Assembly: GCF_016859285.1 (NCBI RefSeq)
Contig: NC_053413.1
Coordinates: 25,821,439-25,885,438 of the forward strand
DNA from: Xiphias gladius
Lineage: Eukaryota; Chordata; Actinopteri; Istiophoriformes; Xiphiidae
Direction: 5' to 3'
DNA: 64,000 bases
Shown here: positions 38,294-49,400 of the stretch, one piece after another
Position numbering within the stretch: the first letter of the stretch is position 1
How the letters are laid out: every line of letters starts with the position of its first letter
Position numbers and translations under genes: made by a program
The notes under the pieces: generated by a model
The model's database searches: none
The model's input: the letters and a program-made list of their open reading frames with translations, nothing else
Told to the model about the DNA's origin: nothing

Positions 38294-39146
38294 CAGTAGG
38301 GGAAGTATTCAGATCCTTTACTTAAGTAAGGGTACCAATCAATTTGTGTAAAATACCCTATTACAAGTAGAAACCTTACTAACCTTCATTCAAAATCCTA
38401 TTTAAGTAAAAGTTAAGGACTATTATCAGAAAAGTGTTCTAAATCTATCAGAAATACTAATTTTGCAGAAAAATGCCCTCTGTGACTGATATTAGAAAGT
38501 GAATACTGATGCATCAGTGCAGTATTTTACCACTGTATCTCTTTGAGGTGGTGCTGATTTCACCTACTTATATACTTATACATATATACAGTTACATATT
38601 CAGTGGTTCTCGACCCCTCCAAAGGGTCACAAGATAACATGGGAGAGAAAAGAGGAAAAAGGAAACTTCTGCTATACAGATTTGTATTCATTTTTGGAGC
38701 AGTTCTGTAATCTTTGCTGTTTTTTTTTTCTTTTTGTGAAGCACTGGATAATTGTAGCTGTTGGGGGCTTAAATGGTTATTTAAATGAAACCATGTGAGA
38801 AGTTTTGAGGGGAAATGTGTCTTTGGTGAAACTGCTAATGACTAATTTACATCCGAAACATGACGAAGAGCCACAACTGTGTTTTTGTGTGGGGCCATAA
38901 GCCAAAAAGGTTGAGAAGTAGTCGGCTCATCCTTAAAACTATATTGTATTTAATAAAGTCATTGTGTTTTTTTTAATGTAAATCTTAATCTGAAAAGTAT
39001 CCAATTACAACAGCTGTCAGATAAATGCATATAATATTATAATATTTGCCTTTACAGTGTGGTGGAGTAGAAGCAGCAGAAAATGGTAATACTCAGGTAA
39101 AAAAACAAGTATTTGAGTAAATGTACTTAATTACTCTCCAGCACTG
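38294..39146. mobile_element. MITE-like element split by a second insertion
   Basis: The left part (38,294-38,600) has the known fish motif 'AAGTATTCAGATCCTTTACTTAAGTA'. The right part (38,925-39,146) holds its partner features: 'CTGTCAGATAAATGCAT', 'GGTGGAGTAGAAG', and 'TTTGAGTAAATGTACTTAATTAC' with 'CCAGCACTG' at the end. The two halves are ends of one inverted-repeat element with no coding capacity. They are interrupted by the element at 38,601-38,924. Confidence 0.75.
38601..38924. mobile_element. Nested inverted-repeat element
   Basis: It begins with CAGTGGTTCTCGACC and ends with GGTTGAGAAGTAGTCG, which are imperfect inverted repeats. It lies entirely between the two halves of the surrounding MITE, so it inserted later. 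The interior is non-coding and AT-rich. I recall similar hAT-like repeats in fish, but the superfamily is not proven here. Confidence 0.7.
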
Positions 39147-41373
39147 CACATGACCCAGTGACCTGCCAGCTCAGCTGCTCCCTGTTACTCATTAGCTTCA
39201 GTACGTATAATAAACTGTTGACTCTCCTTCTGCCAGACTGTCCGCGTTGCTCAGTGCAGCCTCGTTTTTCTTTGCCCTGCCTGTTCTTGTTCTAATCACC
39301 CTCCTGAAAGGAATGAAAGTTGTTATAACCAGAAGGTCCTGCCACTTTATTACCTTGACATGGGGTGTGCGTGTCTAACAGAGTGTGACGCAGGCGGAAG
39401 GCGTGGTCATGTTGTTGTTGTTGTTGTTGTTGTACATGTGACTGACCAATAAAGATACACAGAAGAAGGGGACTAATGATGACTGCTCATTCTGTCCTGA
39501 GAACCTACATTATGTCATTAAGATAGACATCTACAGACACTACACCTCTGTCTGCCTTTTACCCTTTGGTTTTGTTGTCTGCACAAAGTGACAAGTAATA
39601 CACCTGTTGCAGCCTCTCACCTTGTTGGTATGTGAGGGACTGGTATCCCTTTTTATATATAACAATTCATTTTGTTATTTCAGAGAATAATCAGGCAAGT
39701 TGAAGTTAACTCAAATGCATCACATTTGACATTTTTTGCAGTGAATGACTTTCTTTAGGGGGCTTTTTGAATTTTTTTTTTTTTTTTTTTTAATTTAGCT
39801 TCAATCAGGCCCTCAGCAATAAAACACAGTTGCATTGAGGTCAGTTGACTGACATGGCCTGTCATTTCAAAACAATATTCTGGACCAGATAGCAACACAA
39901 CAAAAAAAAAGTCACTGTATAAGTACTCATGGACTGCATAGGTTAAATGAACTATTGTGCCATATCTTTTGCCATATGCACATTTGTTCACACGAAATCA
40001 TCAAACCTGTAAAATTGTGATCAGTATTACAATTTTCTCCCTGCACAGTGTTTAGATAGTGGTTTTGTAGCTGATGAATGAACTTTGCAACTGACTGTGA
40101 GGGTATAAAAAAACACATAGATGGAAACACTGAGTGTGAGGGCCCCACCGCTGTTTAGTGATTTTATGACCAAAGTATGTAAGATAATGCTACTGCACTC
40201 TTCAAGTTTTGAATTATTTTATTGATTTTCAGAACGACATTTGTGTTTTGAACATTAAAAAGATTTTTATACGTAGAGATCAAAAGTCTGAAAAAGTGTC
40301 AAGAATTTGTTAATTCGATCATTCCCAGCAGAGATAGGTTGACAAAATTGGCCAAACCAATATATTGACCAGTATTAGCTCATTGCTGATATATTGGTAT
40401 TGTTTGTATGTCTGCCGATATGTAACAAAATGCCACAGACATGTTCAAGGAAATTTACTTATGCTCGTTTAGAGATGTTTGTTTATGACATATGTTTATG
40501 TTATAAATGTTTTGGATATTTTTAACCCGTAAATCTAGTTTAGTTTAGTTTAATTGAGATGGGAGGAAGGACCCCAAGTCACACATGCAAATTTCATGTC
40601 AAGGGTAACACAATAAAATGTCCAACTTATTTTAATCGTGGTAAATGTTGATATCGGCCTAAATAACTCCGGTATCAGTCCGGTAATAGCTGCAGTAATT
40701 ACCAGGTTGAACCCTGTAACACGTATGATGCAAAATTTGACGTAGTGTTGGACTCGCTGTCGTTTCAAATAATTTTATTGTTGTTGTTTTTTGTGAGCAA
40801 ATTGACTTTAAAATGATGTGATCTGGTTCACAATCAGATTGTAAATAACACATGATAGATCACAGCGAACTAAATGTGCACAGTCCAACTAGGAAATGAG
40901 ACACTGAAGGGAGGGCCGTGCCCATTTTTCTTTGCATGAAGATGTATATTAGATATAAGAAATACATTTTTTATTTATTACATTTATTCAATTAACTAAA
41001 TACTTACTTTAACCGAAAGCATGAGCTCCCTAAACCTACGAAATCTTTTTGTACCTAAACCTAATCAACAAACAGCCATAGCATTGTCTCGTCACAAAGC
41101 TGATTTGATTTTTCAACAGTGGTTTGGAACAGTTTTGAAAGGCACAGACAAATGATGTCGTCCCGCAGATGGTAAAATAAAGCCTGAAAAATCTTCCCTC
41201 CTTCTCCAACCTGTCATATATTTCTTTGTCCCCTCCCATTCACAGATCTGTACGTATAAGGATGGGTGTAAATAACACGATGTGAATAGCGGGTAGTTAT
41301 GAGTCTCACTCACTGCAGCAAGTGAACAAGAGTACAAAGATCAGACATTTGTTTATCTTAAGAGCACAGAGAC
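39147..41373. other. Intergenic region between the TRIM paralogs
   Basis: Contains a (GTT)7 microsatellite (39,411-39,432), an AATAAA at 39,448-39,453, a T-run at about 39,771-39,791 and, at about 40,325-40,690, a stretch rich in 'CCAATATATTGACC', 'ATATTGGTAT' and 'GATATCGGCC' motifs resembling a common fish MITE. No gene between the paralogs is supported. Confidence 0.45.
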
Positions 41374-41385
41374 TGTTTCTGTTCA

Positions 41386-41399
41386 GAGAAAGTGAAACT
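41386..41399 (+). promoter_or_regulatory. ISRE upstream of TRIM paralog 2
   Basis: GAGAAAGTGAAACT, identical to the copy before paralog 1, 27 bp before the start codon at 41,427. Conservation of this 14-mer inside an identical 26-bp block, while neighbouring leader sequence has diverged, supports function or recent duplication. Confidence 0.7.
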
Positions 41400-41426
41400 A
41401 TTTGACAGTGACTTTCAGAAGGTGAA

Positions 41427-42719
41427 ATGGCACAGTACGGAAATCAGATTGACCAAGCAAAAATCTCCTGTTCGATCTGTCTGGATGTAATGAAGGATCC
41501 GGTGACTATTCCCTGTGGACACAGCTACTGCATGAGCTGCATTAAGGACCACTTAGAAACACAGGATCATAAGGGGATCCACAGCTGCCCTGAGTGTAGG
41601 CAGACCTTCACACCGAGGCCTGTCCTGGTGAAAAACACCATGTTAGCTGATTTAGTGGAGGAGCTGAAGAAGACTGGACTCCAAGCTGCTCCTGCTGATC
41701 ACGGCTATGCTGGACCTGAAGATGTGGCCTGTGATGTCTGCACTGGGAGAAAACTGAATGCTCTAAAATCCTGTTTGGTGTGTCTGGCACCTTACTGTGA
41801 GACACACCTACAGCCCCATTTTAAATCACCTACATTTGAAAAACACAAGCTGGTGGACCCCTCCAAGAAGCTCCAGGAGAACATCTGCTCTCGTCATGAT
41901 GAATTGATGAAGATGTTCTGTCGCACTGATCAGCAGTGTATCTGTTATCTCTGCTCTGTGGATGAACATAAAGGCCACGACACAGTCTCAGCTGCTGCAG
42001 AAAGGACTGAGAGGCAGAGAGAGCTGGAGCTGAGTCGACAACAAATCCAGCAGAGAATCCAGGACAGAGAGAGAGATGTGAAGGTGCTTCAACAGGAGGC
42101 GGAGGCCATCAATAACTCTGCTGATAAAGCAGTGGAGGACAGTGAGAAGATCTTCACTGAGCTGATCCATCTCATCGAGAAAAGAAGCTCTGGTGTGAAG
42201 CAGCAGATCAGATCCCAGCAGAAAACTGAAGTGAGTCAAGTCAAAGAGTTTCAGGAGAAGCTGGAGCCGGAGATCAATGAGCTGAAGAGGAAAGACGCTG
42301 AGCTGAAGCAGCTCTCACACACAGAGGATCACAACCAGTTTCTACGCAACTACCCCTCATTGTCAGGATTCAGTCAATCTACAGACTCATCCAGCATCAA
42401 TATCCGTCCTCTGAGGTACTTTGAAGATGTGACAGCAGCTGTGTCAGAGGTCAGAGATAAACTACAGGACATTCTGACTGAGAAATGGACAAACATCTTA
42501 ATGACAGTGACTGAAGTGGATGTTTTACTGCCACAACCAGAGCCCAAGACCAGAGCTGGATTCTTAAAATATTCACAGGAAATCACACTGGATCCAAACA
42601 CAGCACACACACGTCTGTTATTATCTGAGGGAAACAGAGAAGCAAAATTAATGAGTCAACAACAGTCTTATTCTCGTCTCCCATCATTTTGGGAAAAAAT
42701 GATAAATCTTGGACATTAA
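41427..42719 (+). CDS. finTRIM/TRIM16-like protein, SPRY-truncated (paralog 2)
   Basis: A single-exon frame of 430 codons. The RING spans about residues 15-57 with all eight metal ligands. B-box 1 starts at about Cys102/Cys105 and continues through Cys116/Cys119 and Cys124/His127. B-box 2 covers about 154-184 (CSRHDE to DEHKGHD), followed by a coiled coil at about 186-300 and the start of PRY (LDPNTAHTRLLLSEGN). It then ends prematurely in a 10-residue unrelated tail at TAA 42,717. Compared with paralog 1, about 48 codons of SPRY are missing at the break and the frame shifts. It may be a pseudogene, or it may still encode a RING/B-box/coiled-coil TRIM lacking the target-binding domain, because everything upstream is intact. 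Paralog 1 is tandem, in the same orientation, about 3.4 kb upstream. Confidence 0.8.
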   Translation: MAQYGNQIDQAKISCSICLDVMKDPVTIPCGHSYCMSCIKDHLETQDHKGIHSCPECRQTFTPRPVLVKNTMLADLVEELKKTGLQAAPADHGYAGPEDVACDVCTGRKLNALKSCLVCLAPYCETHLQPHFKSPTFEKHKLVDPSKKLQENICSRHDELMKMFCRTDQQCICYLCSVDEHKGHDTVSAAAERTERQRELELSRQQIQQRIQDRERDVKVLQQEAEAINNSADKAVEDSEKIFTELIHLIEKRSSGVKQQIRSQQKTEVSQVKEFQEKLEPEINELKRKDAELKQLSHTEDHNQFLRNYPSLSGFSQSTDSSSINIRPLRYFEDVTAAVSEVRDKLQDILTEKWTNILMTVTEVDVLLPQPEPKTRAGFLKYSQEITLDPNTAHTRLLLSEGNREAKLMSQQQSYSRLPSFWEKMINLGH

Positions 42720-42953
42720 ATCTAAATGGGTTATACATTCTGGTACAGTAGCATCAAGACTCCAGTCTCAGGTCCTCAGTCCTCCAGAGTAGGAGTGTAT
42801 CTGGATCACAGTGCAGGTATTCTGTCCTTCTACAGTGTCTCTGAAACCATGACTCTACTCCACAGAGTCCAGACCACATTCACTCAGCCTCTCTATGCTG
42901 GACTAAGGTTTAGTGGATATAAAGGAACCAATGCTGAGTTCTGTGAACTCAAA
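42720..42953 (+). pseudogene. Detached SPRY remnant of TRIM paralog 2
   Basis: From 42,726 the frame reads YTFWYSSIKTPVSG, then GVYLDHSAGILSFYSV and QPLYAGLRFSG, ending at the family-typical AEFCELK (42,953). This is the C-terminal third of B30.2. It is in the same frame as the upstream gene but separated by two stops (42,717 and 42,723) and a segment (about 42,688-42,725) in which family residues KNDKSWTL appear only in another frame. The usual stop after ELK is also lost, so the frame runs on to 43,106. Confidence 0.85.
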
Positions 42954-43640
42954 AATCCGTTAATAAAATCCGTTTATTTGGTCTCCATGTTTGTTGATAA
43001 AAGCTCATTGCTGTTGTGCTTCTGCGCTGCATGGAGATCACCTGTCAATCAAACATTATGGGTGGTACTTTGGCATCTTCTCCTTTATCGTCCTGTTGAT
43101 GTTTGACTTTCTTTAGGTGGAGCTGGAGCCTCGGAGGAGATCACTGCTCATGATGATTTTTGTTTACGTAAACTTATGTTTCTCCACGTGAAAATATAAA
43201 CTTCTCTGTTCTCTAAATGTTTGTTGAATATTTGTACTGATGTATTTGTATGTTGTTGTTTCTCTTCCGCTGCATGAGCCTGAACAGACAAATCACCAGA
43301 CCTTCCTTTATCTGAGATATTTAGTTCTCACTGTTAAAAGAAAGAAAGCTATAATTACATTTATATTAATGCGTTTGTCAGATCAAATGTTGTCTTTGCA
43401 CAAATCAGCTTACAAAGAAGATGCTCTGATGTATTATAAAACTGTATTCATCGTGGTTATAGTCAATAAGGAGATTTATTCATTATTTTCTTTTCCATAT
43501 CCTTGAATCAGGTTAAACAAACTGATTGTGTGGATGAAGTGAATCTTTACATGAAATCACCGAACAAGCGTCATTTAACAAACTTTACTGATTGAATGTG
43601 TGAATAAACTGAAAGTCTACATAATGAATAAAGTTGTTTT
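42954..43640 (+). other. Probable 3' flank/3'UTR of TRIM paralog 2
   Basis: Read-through sequence after the SPRY remnant, then AT-rich DNA. Two polyadenylation signals, AATAAA, lie at 43,603-43,608 and 43,627-43,632. The open frame at 43,240-43,506 shows no recognisable domain. Confidence 0.4.
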
Positions 43641-45030
43641 TCCCTAAAGAATAAATCGAGTATTTTCTTCTTTCTTTATTCCAGGATCTCATTCAAAGCT
43701 GATGGAGAAAATGTTAAACTGATCTGAGTGTAACTGAGGCAGTTTTCCTCCTGAAACACCACAAAGGACGGTGTTCATGTTCAGAGCAGAAGGTCATTTG
43801 TCAGTCAGTCCCTGTCCTTTCAGCTTTCTGCATTAAAACAGTTTTGTCACAGAGAAATCAGCAGTTTTCTTTCACTAGTTGCTTTAAAAACCGGACAACG
43901 TTAAGAATTAGCTCGGTCCAGGTTTAGTTTGAAGAAGTTTAGTCGAGTCCTGACACTTAAGACAAGAGATATTGTTTCATTGTGGACTTGAGGTCATTTT
44001 ATTTAACGTGATGTTGATTTTCATTAAGATTAAATTTCAGAATGACGCTGCCATGTTGGTTCAGTTTAAGGCATCAAGACACAATAATTGATATTGTTTC
44101 TGAGAAGTTTTCACAGTCGTCACTCGACCACAGAGCGACACTTTTTTTAACAAATAGGGAAATCTTTAAAACTCAACAAGAAATGGAAAATGTGTAGCCT
44201 GCATCAAGTCCAGTCTTATAACCATGAAATAAATATATAATTTTTTAGATTTGATTTCAAGCATTTCAATGTTGGCCAATCAGGATTGAAGAAGTCAAAG
44301 AAAACTTCACTTTTAGCCTCAAACTCAAAGCAGATGTGAATAGTATTTGTTAACTGGAAACTCTTCCCTCCCAGGTTTCCCAGGTGGCCTGAATGGTGCA
44401 ACATTGTTACCGGGTGTGACTCCTGTGAACAACCTCCCAGAGAGGGGTGGTAGATAGTTTTAGCTCGCCTTAGGAATCAGTTGTGGGATCAAAAAATATA
44501 AAACATTAAAAGATGTACCTCCGTGTTTTATACTTCTTTAAAACTGACTGTAAACTACCTGCCTAGCCGTTGTGAGCAGAATGTGCTGGCTCCAAGTGCA
44601 ACTATTCAGAGCAGAAGAACATTTGTCAGTCAGTCAGTCCCCGTCCTTTCAGCTTTCTGCACTAAATCAGCATGGATGAATACATCCTTTTATGTATGTT
44701 TAATTTTAAAAGTCTCTGTGTGAGTCAGTCAGAATTCAAGAACTGAGAGAAAACTTCCCTTTTAGCCTCAGGTCTCATATTTCCGAGTTCTGTTTACAAC
44801 CTGAAAGCCGATGTGAATAGTATTTGTTGACTGGAAACCCGTCTCTCCCATCCTTCCCAGGTGACCTGAATGCACCTTGAGTGTTGCAGGGTGTGACTCC
44901 TGTGGACAAACTGACACAGTGTGATGCCACATTTATTTCAGTCTCTCCGTACTGATGTTGTGTTAAAAAAGCTGCCAAAGGCTGAGTGACGTCTCTCTAC
45001 GTCTTCCTGCAGTGAACATCACAGCAGGTG
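43641..45030. repeat. Duplicated non-coding segments downstream of the TRIM pair
   Basis: About 43,780-43,840 and 44,606-44,669 share TCAGAGCAGAAG, a 'CATTTGTCAGTCAGTC' block and CCTTTCAGCTTTCTGCA. About 44,287-44,425 and 44,735-44,905 share GATGTGAATAGTATTTGTT and GGGTGTGACTCCTGTG. The order is preserved in each set, indicating a partial tandem duplication rather than a dispersed repeat. Confidence 0.65.
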
Positions 45031-45639
45031 GACGAGTGAAATCTGATGCACGACACAAGAGGGCGCCTTGTGTCTAAATGTCTAAAATACTTGAACTGTA
45101 TGCTTTCAAAAACAAATTGTGTTTTTCCACACTGGACTTTGGTTTCATGGCACTCCCTTCGGCGCCACTGCTGAGTTATGTATGTTTAAGCAGACAGGGG
45201 CAATTGCAGAACCAGTGAGTTTAGGTGGCCCTACTTCTCTGGTCTGTTCATCCAGAGAGAAAGGGTGGGGTGGTGGATGAGCATGCACTGCATACAACTC
45301 TCACATCTTAGGCTGGAGTTCATCACAGACTGCCTTTATAAAATACAGTCTCTCTCTAACCTTAACCACACTGCAATTGCCAGGTGTGAGTATTATAGAA
45401 ATCAATCACCTTTAAAATATTTGGCACGAAATTCAAAAGTGAAGTTTGACAGGAGTTTTGCAGAAGGATATATGGGTGCACATCCTGTTGTACGTGTGAA
45501 AACATCAATAATATCATTACTTCTTTCGCAAACCTATCTGTTTCCTGTGTGTTATTATTACCGTATCGTTTCTGTGCTTTTGTCCTTGTGTTTCTCTTTC
45601 ACTGCCCAAACTTAGAAGGTGCACATAATTCCTGATTGA
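45031..45639. other. Gene-less stretch
   Basis: The open frame at 45,265-45,615 has no recognisable domain or splice context. Nothing else seen. Confidence 0.4.
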
Positions 45640-45936
45640 CTGTTTAGTGTATAAGACACCAGAAAACACTGAAAAGCCCTCTCATTATTCGTTAAAGCCC
45701 AAAGTTATAAAATTTTAACTGTTTTTGTTATCTGACCAGCTGTCAGATAATCACAAAGATGTTGAGCTCAGTATCATAGAAAACTGAGAAACTAGCATAT
45801 CTTTGCAACTGAGAAGCCTTTTTTTTTTTTTTTTTTTCATAAATTAAAAACAAATGATTCACCTATTATAAAAAATTTTGTTGCCAATTATTTTTCTGAC
45901 AATGGAGTAATCAATTGATCAATGAATCGTTTCAGA
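45640..45936 (+). repeat. Interspersed repeat family A, copy 3
   Basis: Contains TTGCCAATTATTTTTCTGAC, then the AATCAATTGATCAATGAATC block and CGTTTCAG at the right end, with a long T-run inserted at about 45,822-45,838. Plus orientation. Confidence 0.6.
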
Positions 45937-46099
45937 GCGCTGCTTGGTTTCTGGTGTCTGGGGGGGGGGTGTCTGGGGGGGAAATAATCAAACTGGCATG
46001 TGTACTAGAGGTTTTCCCCTGGGGCCTCCCACCCGCCAGACCCCTAAGTGGTTAATCCGGCCATGCCTGGTGGTACCTCCTACGTGACCAGCAAATTGA

Positions 46100-46408
46100 C
46101 TCTGACACGCAAAGTCGGCGGAGTGCCCCTTTAATACCCCGGTTGACGAGTCCCCGGGTGTCGGGTGCAGTAAGTCGGATTCCACCACTAGAGTTCTCCC
46201 TGTGGTTCAGCAGCCCCGCTCGGCTCGGCTCCGTTGGCGCTGTCTGTGTTTACCTCCCAGCCCAGCGCTGCTGTACCGTGGCCAGCTGCTGGACACAAAC
46301 CACCATCCGCATCCCCAACTTGCCCGAAAAATACTAATGTAAGCTGCCTCGCGTTCAATCCTTTGCGGATTTTCTGCAGCGCTGTGTGTTCTTGACACTG
46401 TAGCAGAG
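46100..46408 (+). promoter_or_regulatory. zmynd11: Probable zmynd11 promoter and 5' non-coding exon
   Basis: This is a CpG-rich interval about 3.7 kb before the first zmynd11 coding exon. It ends in GCAGAG followed by GTGAGT at 46,409, a strong splice donor. There is no conserved coding frame, so it would be a leader exon in a CpG-island promoter, as expected for a broadly expressed chromatin gene. The transcription start is not visible. A second GC-rich block at about 47,270-47,640 could hold an alternative leader. Confidence 0.5.
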
Positions 46409-49400
46409 GTGAGTTTTTAATCATATTTATTATTATTTTTTTTTTAATGCTGGTGAAAATGGCACAGGCTCAATAGCAACTCTGCGGCTAGTTAACCAGC
46501 AACTACAGGCGCTAACATCGTTAGCTTAGCCTTTTCCTATCCCGTGATGGAGGACTGTGAACATGGCGCCCTCCAAAACAAACGAGCAGGTAGCTAGTTA
46601 GCGGACAGTGTTTCGGTATTTTATGGCGGCGGATAGAGCTTCGCGTGTGCCCCAGATACTACGATATCGTTGTAGTGATCGTGAGTCGTGTCTAGGCTCG
46701 CTGACAAGTTGGCTAGGTACACCAGTCAGCCAGCTAAGGTTAGCTACGTAACACTTTACTAGCATCGCTAACAAAAATTAACTCACCACGATAGCTTGTT
46801 TGCCAGCCGAACATTAATTTTGCGTGCTTGTTCAGGGTTTTATGTTATCATTAAATCTGTATACAATATAAATTGGCTGATTTAAGTTATGTGGAAAAAG
46901 TTAAATAGCTCCCTTTGTCTTGACAAGCCTTGGCTCGGACGTTAGCTAGCCTGCTAGTAGCTAAATTCTTCTTGAATTGCAGTGCCCGTGGCCTTCCACG
47001 CCTCTCTCTTTGTTGGCAAAGGCACAAGTTGTGTCTGTTGTGTTAATTTTAAATAAAAGGTTTGTTGTGAAGTTTTGTATCAGTGTGATGATACGGGTGA
47101 ATTTACCTAGAACACCTCGTTTGGGCTCCTCATACCAGTGTCAGCCTGGTTGCTATTAGCGAGCTAACGGTGAATGGCACTGTCATGTTGAAATCTTCAA
47201 ACCTGTCTGGGTGTCAGAGTTGATTTGATTGGCATTGTAACCAGTAGGTGTGATTGTGGATTTGAAGTAATGTTCGGACGAGCTGTCAGGTTTTTGAAAG
47301 AGGCGACAGCAACGCCGCGTAGTCTCTTTGTTTACCCAGGGAGCCATAAAACCCCCTCAGACTGTCTTCTGATTGGCCTCCCGTGTCGCACACCTTGCCT
47401 GACTGATCGGCGAGCACGTTGGCGTGCAGAACCGGTCGTCCCGTCATCGTGCAGCCTGAGCTCTCTGGAGAAAGAGGCGCAGGCTGGCAGCAGGGTGTCA
47501 GGCAGAGGAGGCTGCGTTGTGTACATGCCGGCCCGGCGGACACACATGGAGGCGGGAGAGCTGGAGTGGCCCTGTTGGCTTGGCACCATGGCACAGGTGG
47601 CCCTCCTTCACACCTACTAAACTTGGTGTGGAGCGGAGGAGCCCACATTACTCACTGTCACCTTACTGCTCTCTCTTCCTCTTTCTCTTTCAGCTGTGTG
47701 TTGTGGGCCTGTAAAGTCTGCAAAACTGCTTGTTGTTAATTTCCAAGTTGGTTTTCCACTTTCTGTGGCTCTCTAAACCAAGAGTTCTGTGACGCTTTAA
47801 GCAAGATGAGTGAAAAATGTTGTTCCACCTCGCCCCCCACTTCATAGTATAATGTTCACTCGAGTGTAAATGTCAGAATATTTACACGCTTCTTGAGATA
47901 GAAAAATATTTTTAGTGTTTTCGTGTTAGCATCCAAATGATCCTATGGTTACGAACAATAGCACCATTTCTGCTTTTTGGACAGACGCTGCAAAACCTTC
48001 TCACTGTTTTGAACGAGGATGTCAAAATCAGATTTTACCTTCTTCTGCATTGTTGCATTCAGTGTGGCTGGAATTCATTCAGTTTTGAAAATCCAGGGTT
48101 TGGGATGTCTGAAAATTATGAGCAAAGTATTGTCTAATTGTTGTAATTACTACAGTTCACATTTCTGTACAGTTTCCCCCCGATTTGTGTCCCTTTCCAG
48201 CACTTTGTTTCAGATGGTAATTTATGAAATTATGACAGTAAGAGACACATTTTGCTGGTATAGCATTTAAAAAAAAAAAAATCCCATTGAGAAGAATCCA
48301 GGTTGTGGTAATGAGTGCTGTATGTGAGCTTGACTTGCGACGCTTAAATCACACATCAGGCAGATACTTGTGTACTGGCTAAGCTCGGAGCTTGTCTCTA
48401 TGCCATTCTGAAACAGGACAGAAATATAAAATATCTGGCACAACAAGATTATTATATCACACAACATCTGAACTTAAGAAACCTCGTCTCTGTCCATGAC
48501 TACTACTTTTCTAGACAATATGATTTGCCAAAGATGTTTGCTCATCTTTTTTTTGCCTATGACTGACCAGATGCTTTGTGTTGTTTTTAGCTTCATTTGC
48601 ATTTAGTCTTATGTAATTAGCTTATTTGCTCTCAACACCAAATATGTTAATTCCCCCCCCCATGCTTTTTTTTCCCACCCTAAACCACAGGTCATACATA
48701 CTCTCATGATAAAAGTGGGAAGAAGAACATTTGTCACAACCCCCTCTACCACAAAGTGCAAGCTTATTCCTTCATTTAAAATGCTCTAAGCATTATTATG
48801 GTTAGCGTTTGGCTGAGATTTATGAAGGTGACATCTTAAGTTTCACGGATGGTTAAGAGGAGGACTGCATAAAATTGGATTTCAAGATATTCAGGGAGGA
48901 CCAGGCTTGTGCTCCACAGTAGAGAGGCAAACCAGTATTATTCAGAATCTTTGAAGGTCTTTAAGAGTTTTTTTCTTGTCAAATTCTCTCTGGCATTTTC
49001 TGAGCCTACATTACTGCCACAGTGTTTGTTTTTATGTCTGCATGGCAAGGAGGGAAATGGTCTGAGGTATTAAGAAATGTCTTCTAATGGCAACTAGGCA
49101 TGATGTAAAAAATCTTTCATTTGATAGGTAATCATTCCTTTTGAGATAAATAAGGGTTACATATATGAATTTCAAATAAATGGTGTCTAGGTACGACAGA
49201 GACTCTCAGCATAATTCTAAATTAATGTTTGTTTGCAGCAAAAAGGTGTTTGTAGCTTTAGTTTGACTAACATCAAACACCTACCTCGTGAGGAATGATA
49301 GTCAAGGACACACACACAAAAAAAAGAACATTTCCTCGACTTGTTGTTACCCAATCAGAGCTACACCGCATGTCATTTCCCAAGAGCTTTTATCCAAAAC

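Noticed and set aside
43240..43506. 88-codon frame after TRIM paralog 2
   Set aside because: Lies in the AT-rich 3' flank before polyadenylation signals; no domain.
45265..45615. 116-codon frame between the TRIM pair and zmynd11
   Set aside because: No recognisable protein and low-complexity hydrophobic end; likely chance.
47225..47739. 131-codon plus-strand frame and antisense frames in zmynd11 intron 1
   Set aside because: No recognisable domain; the frames exist on both strands in GC-rich promoter-proximal DNA.
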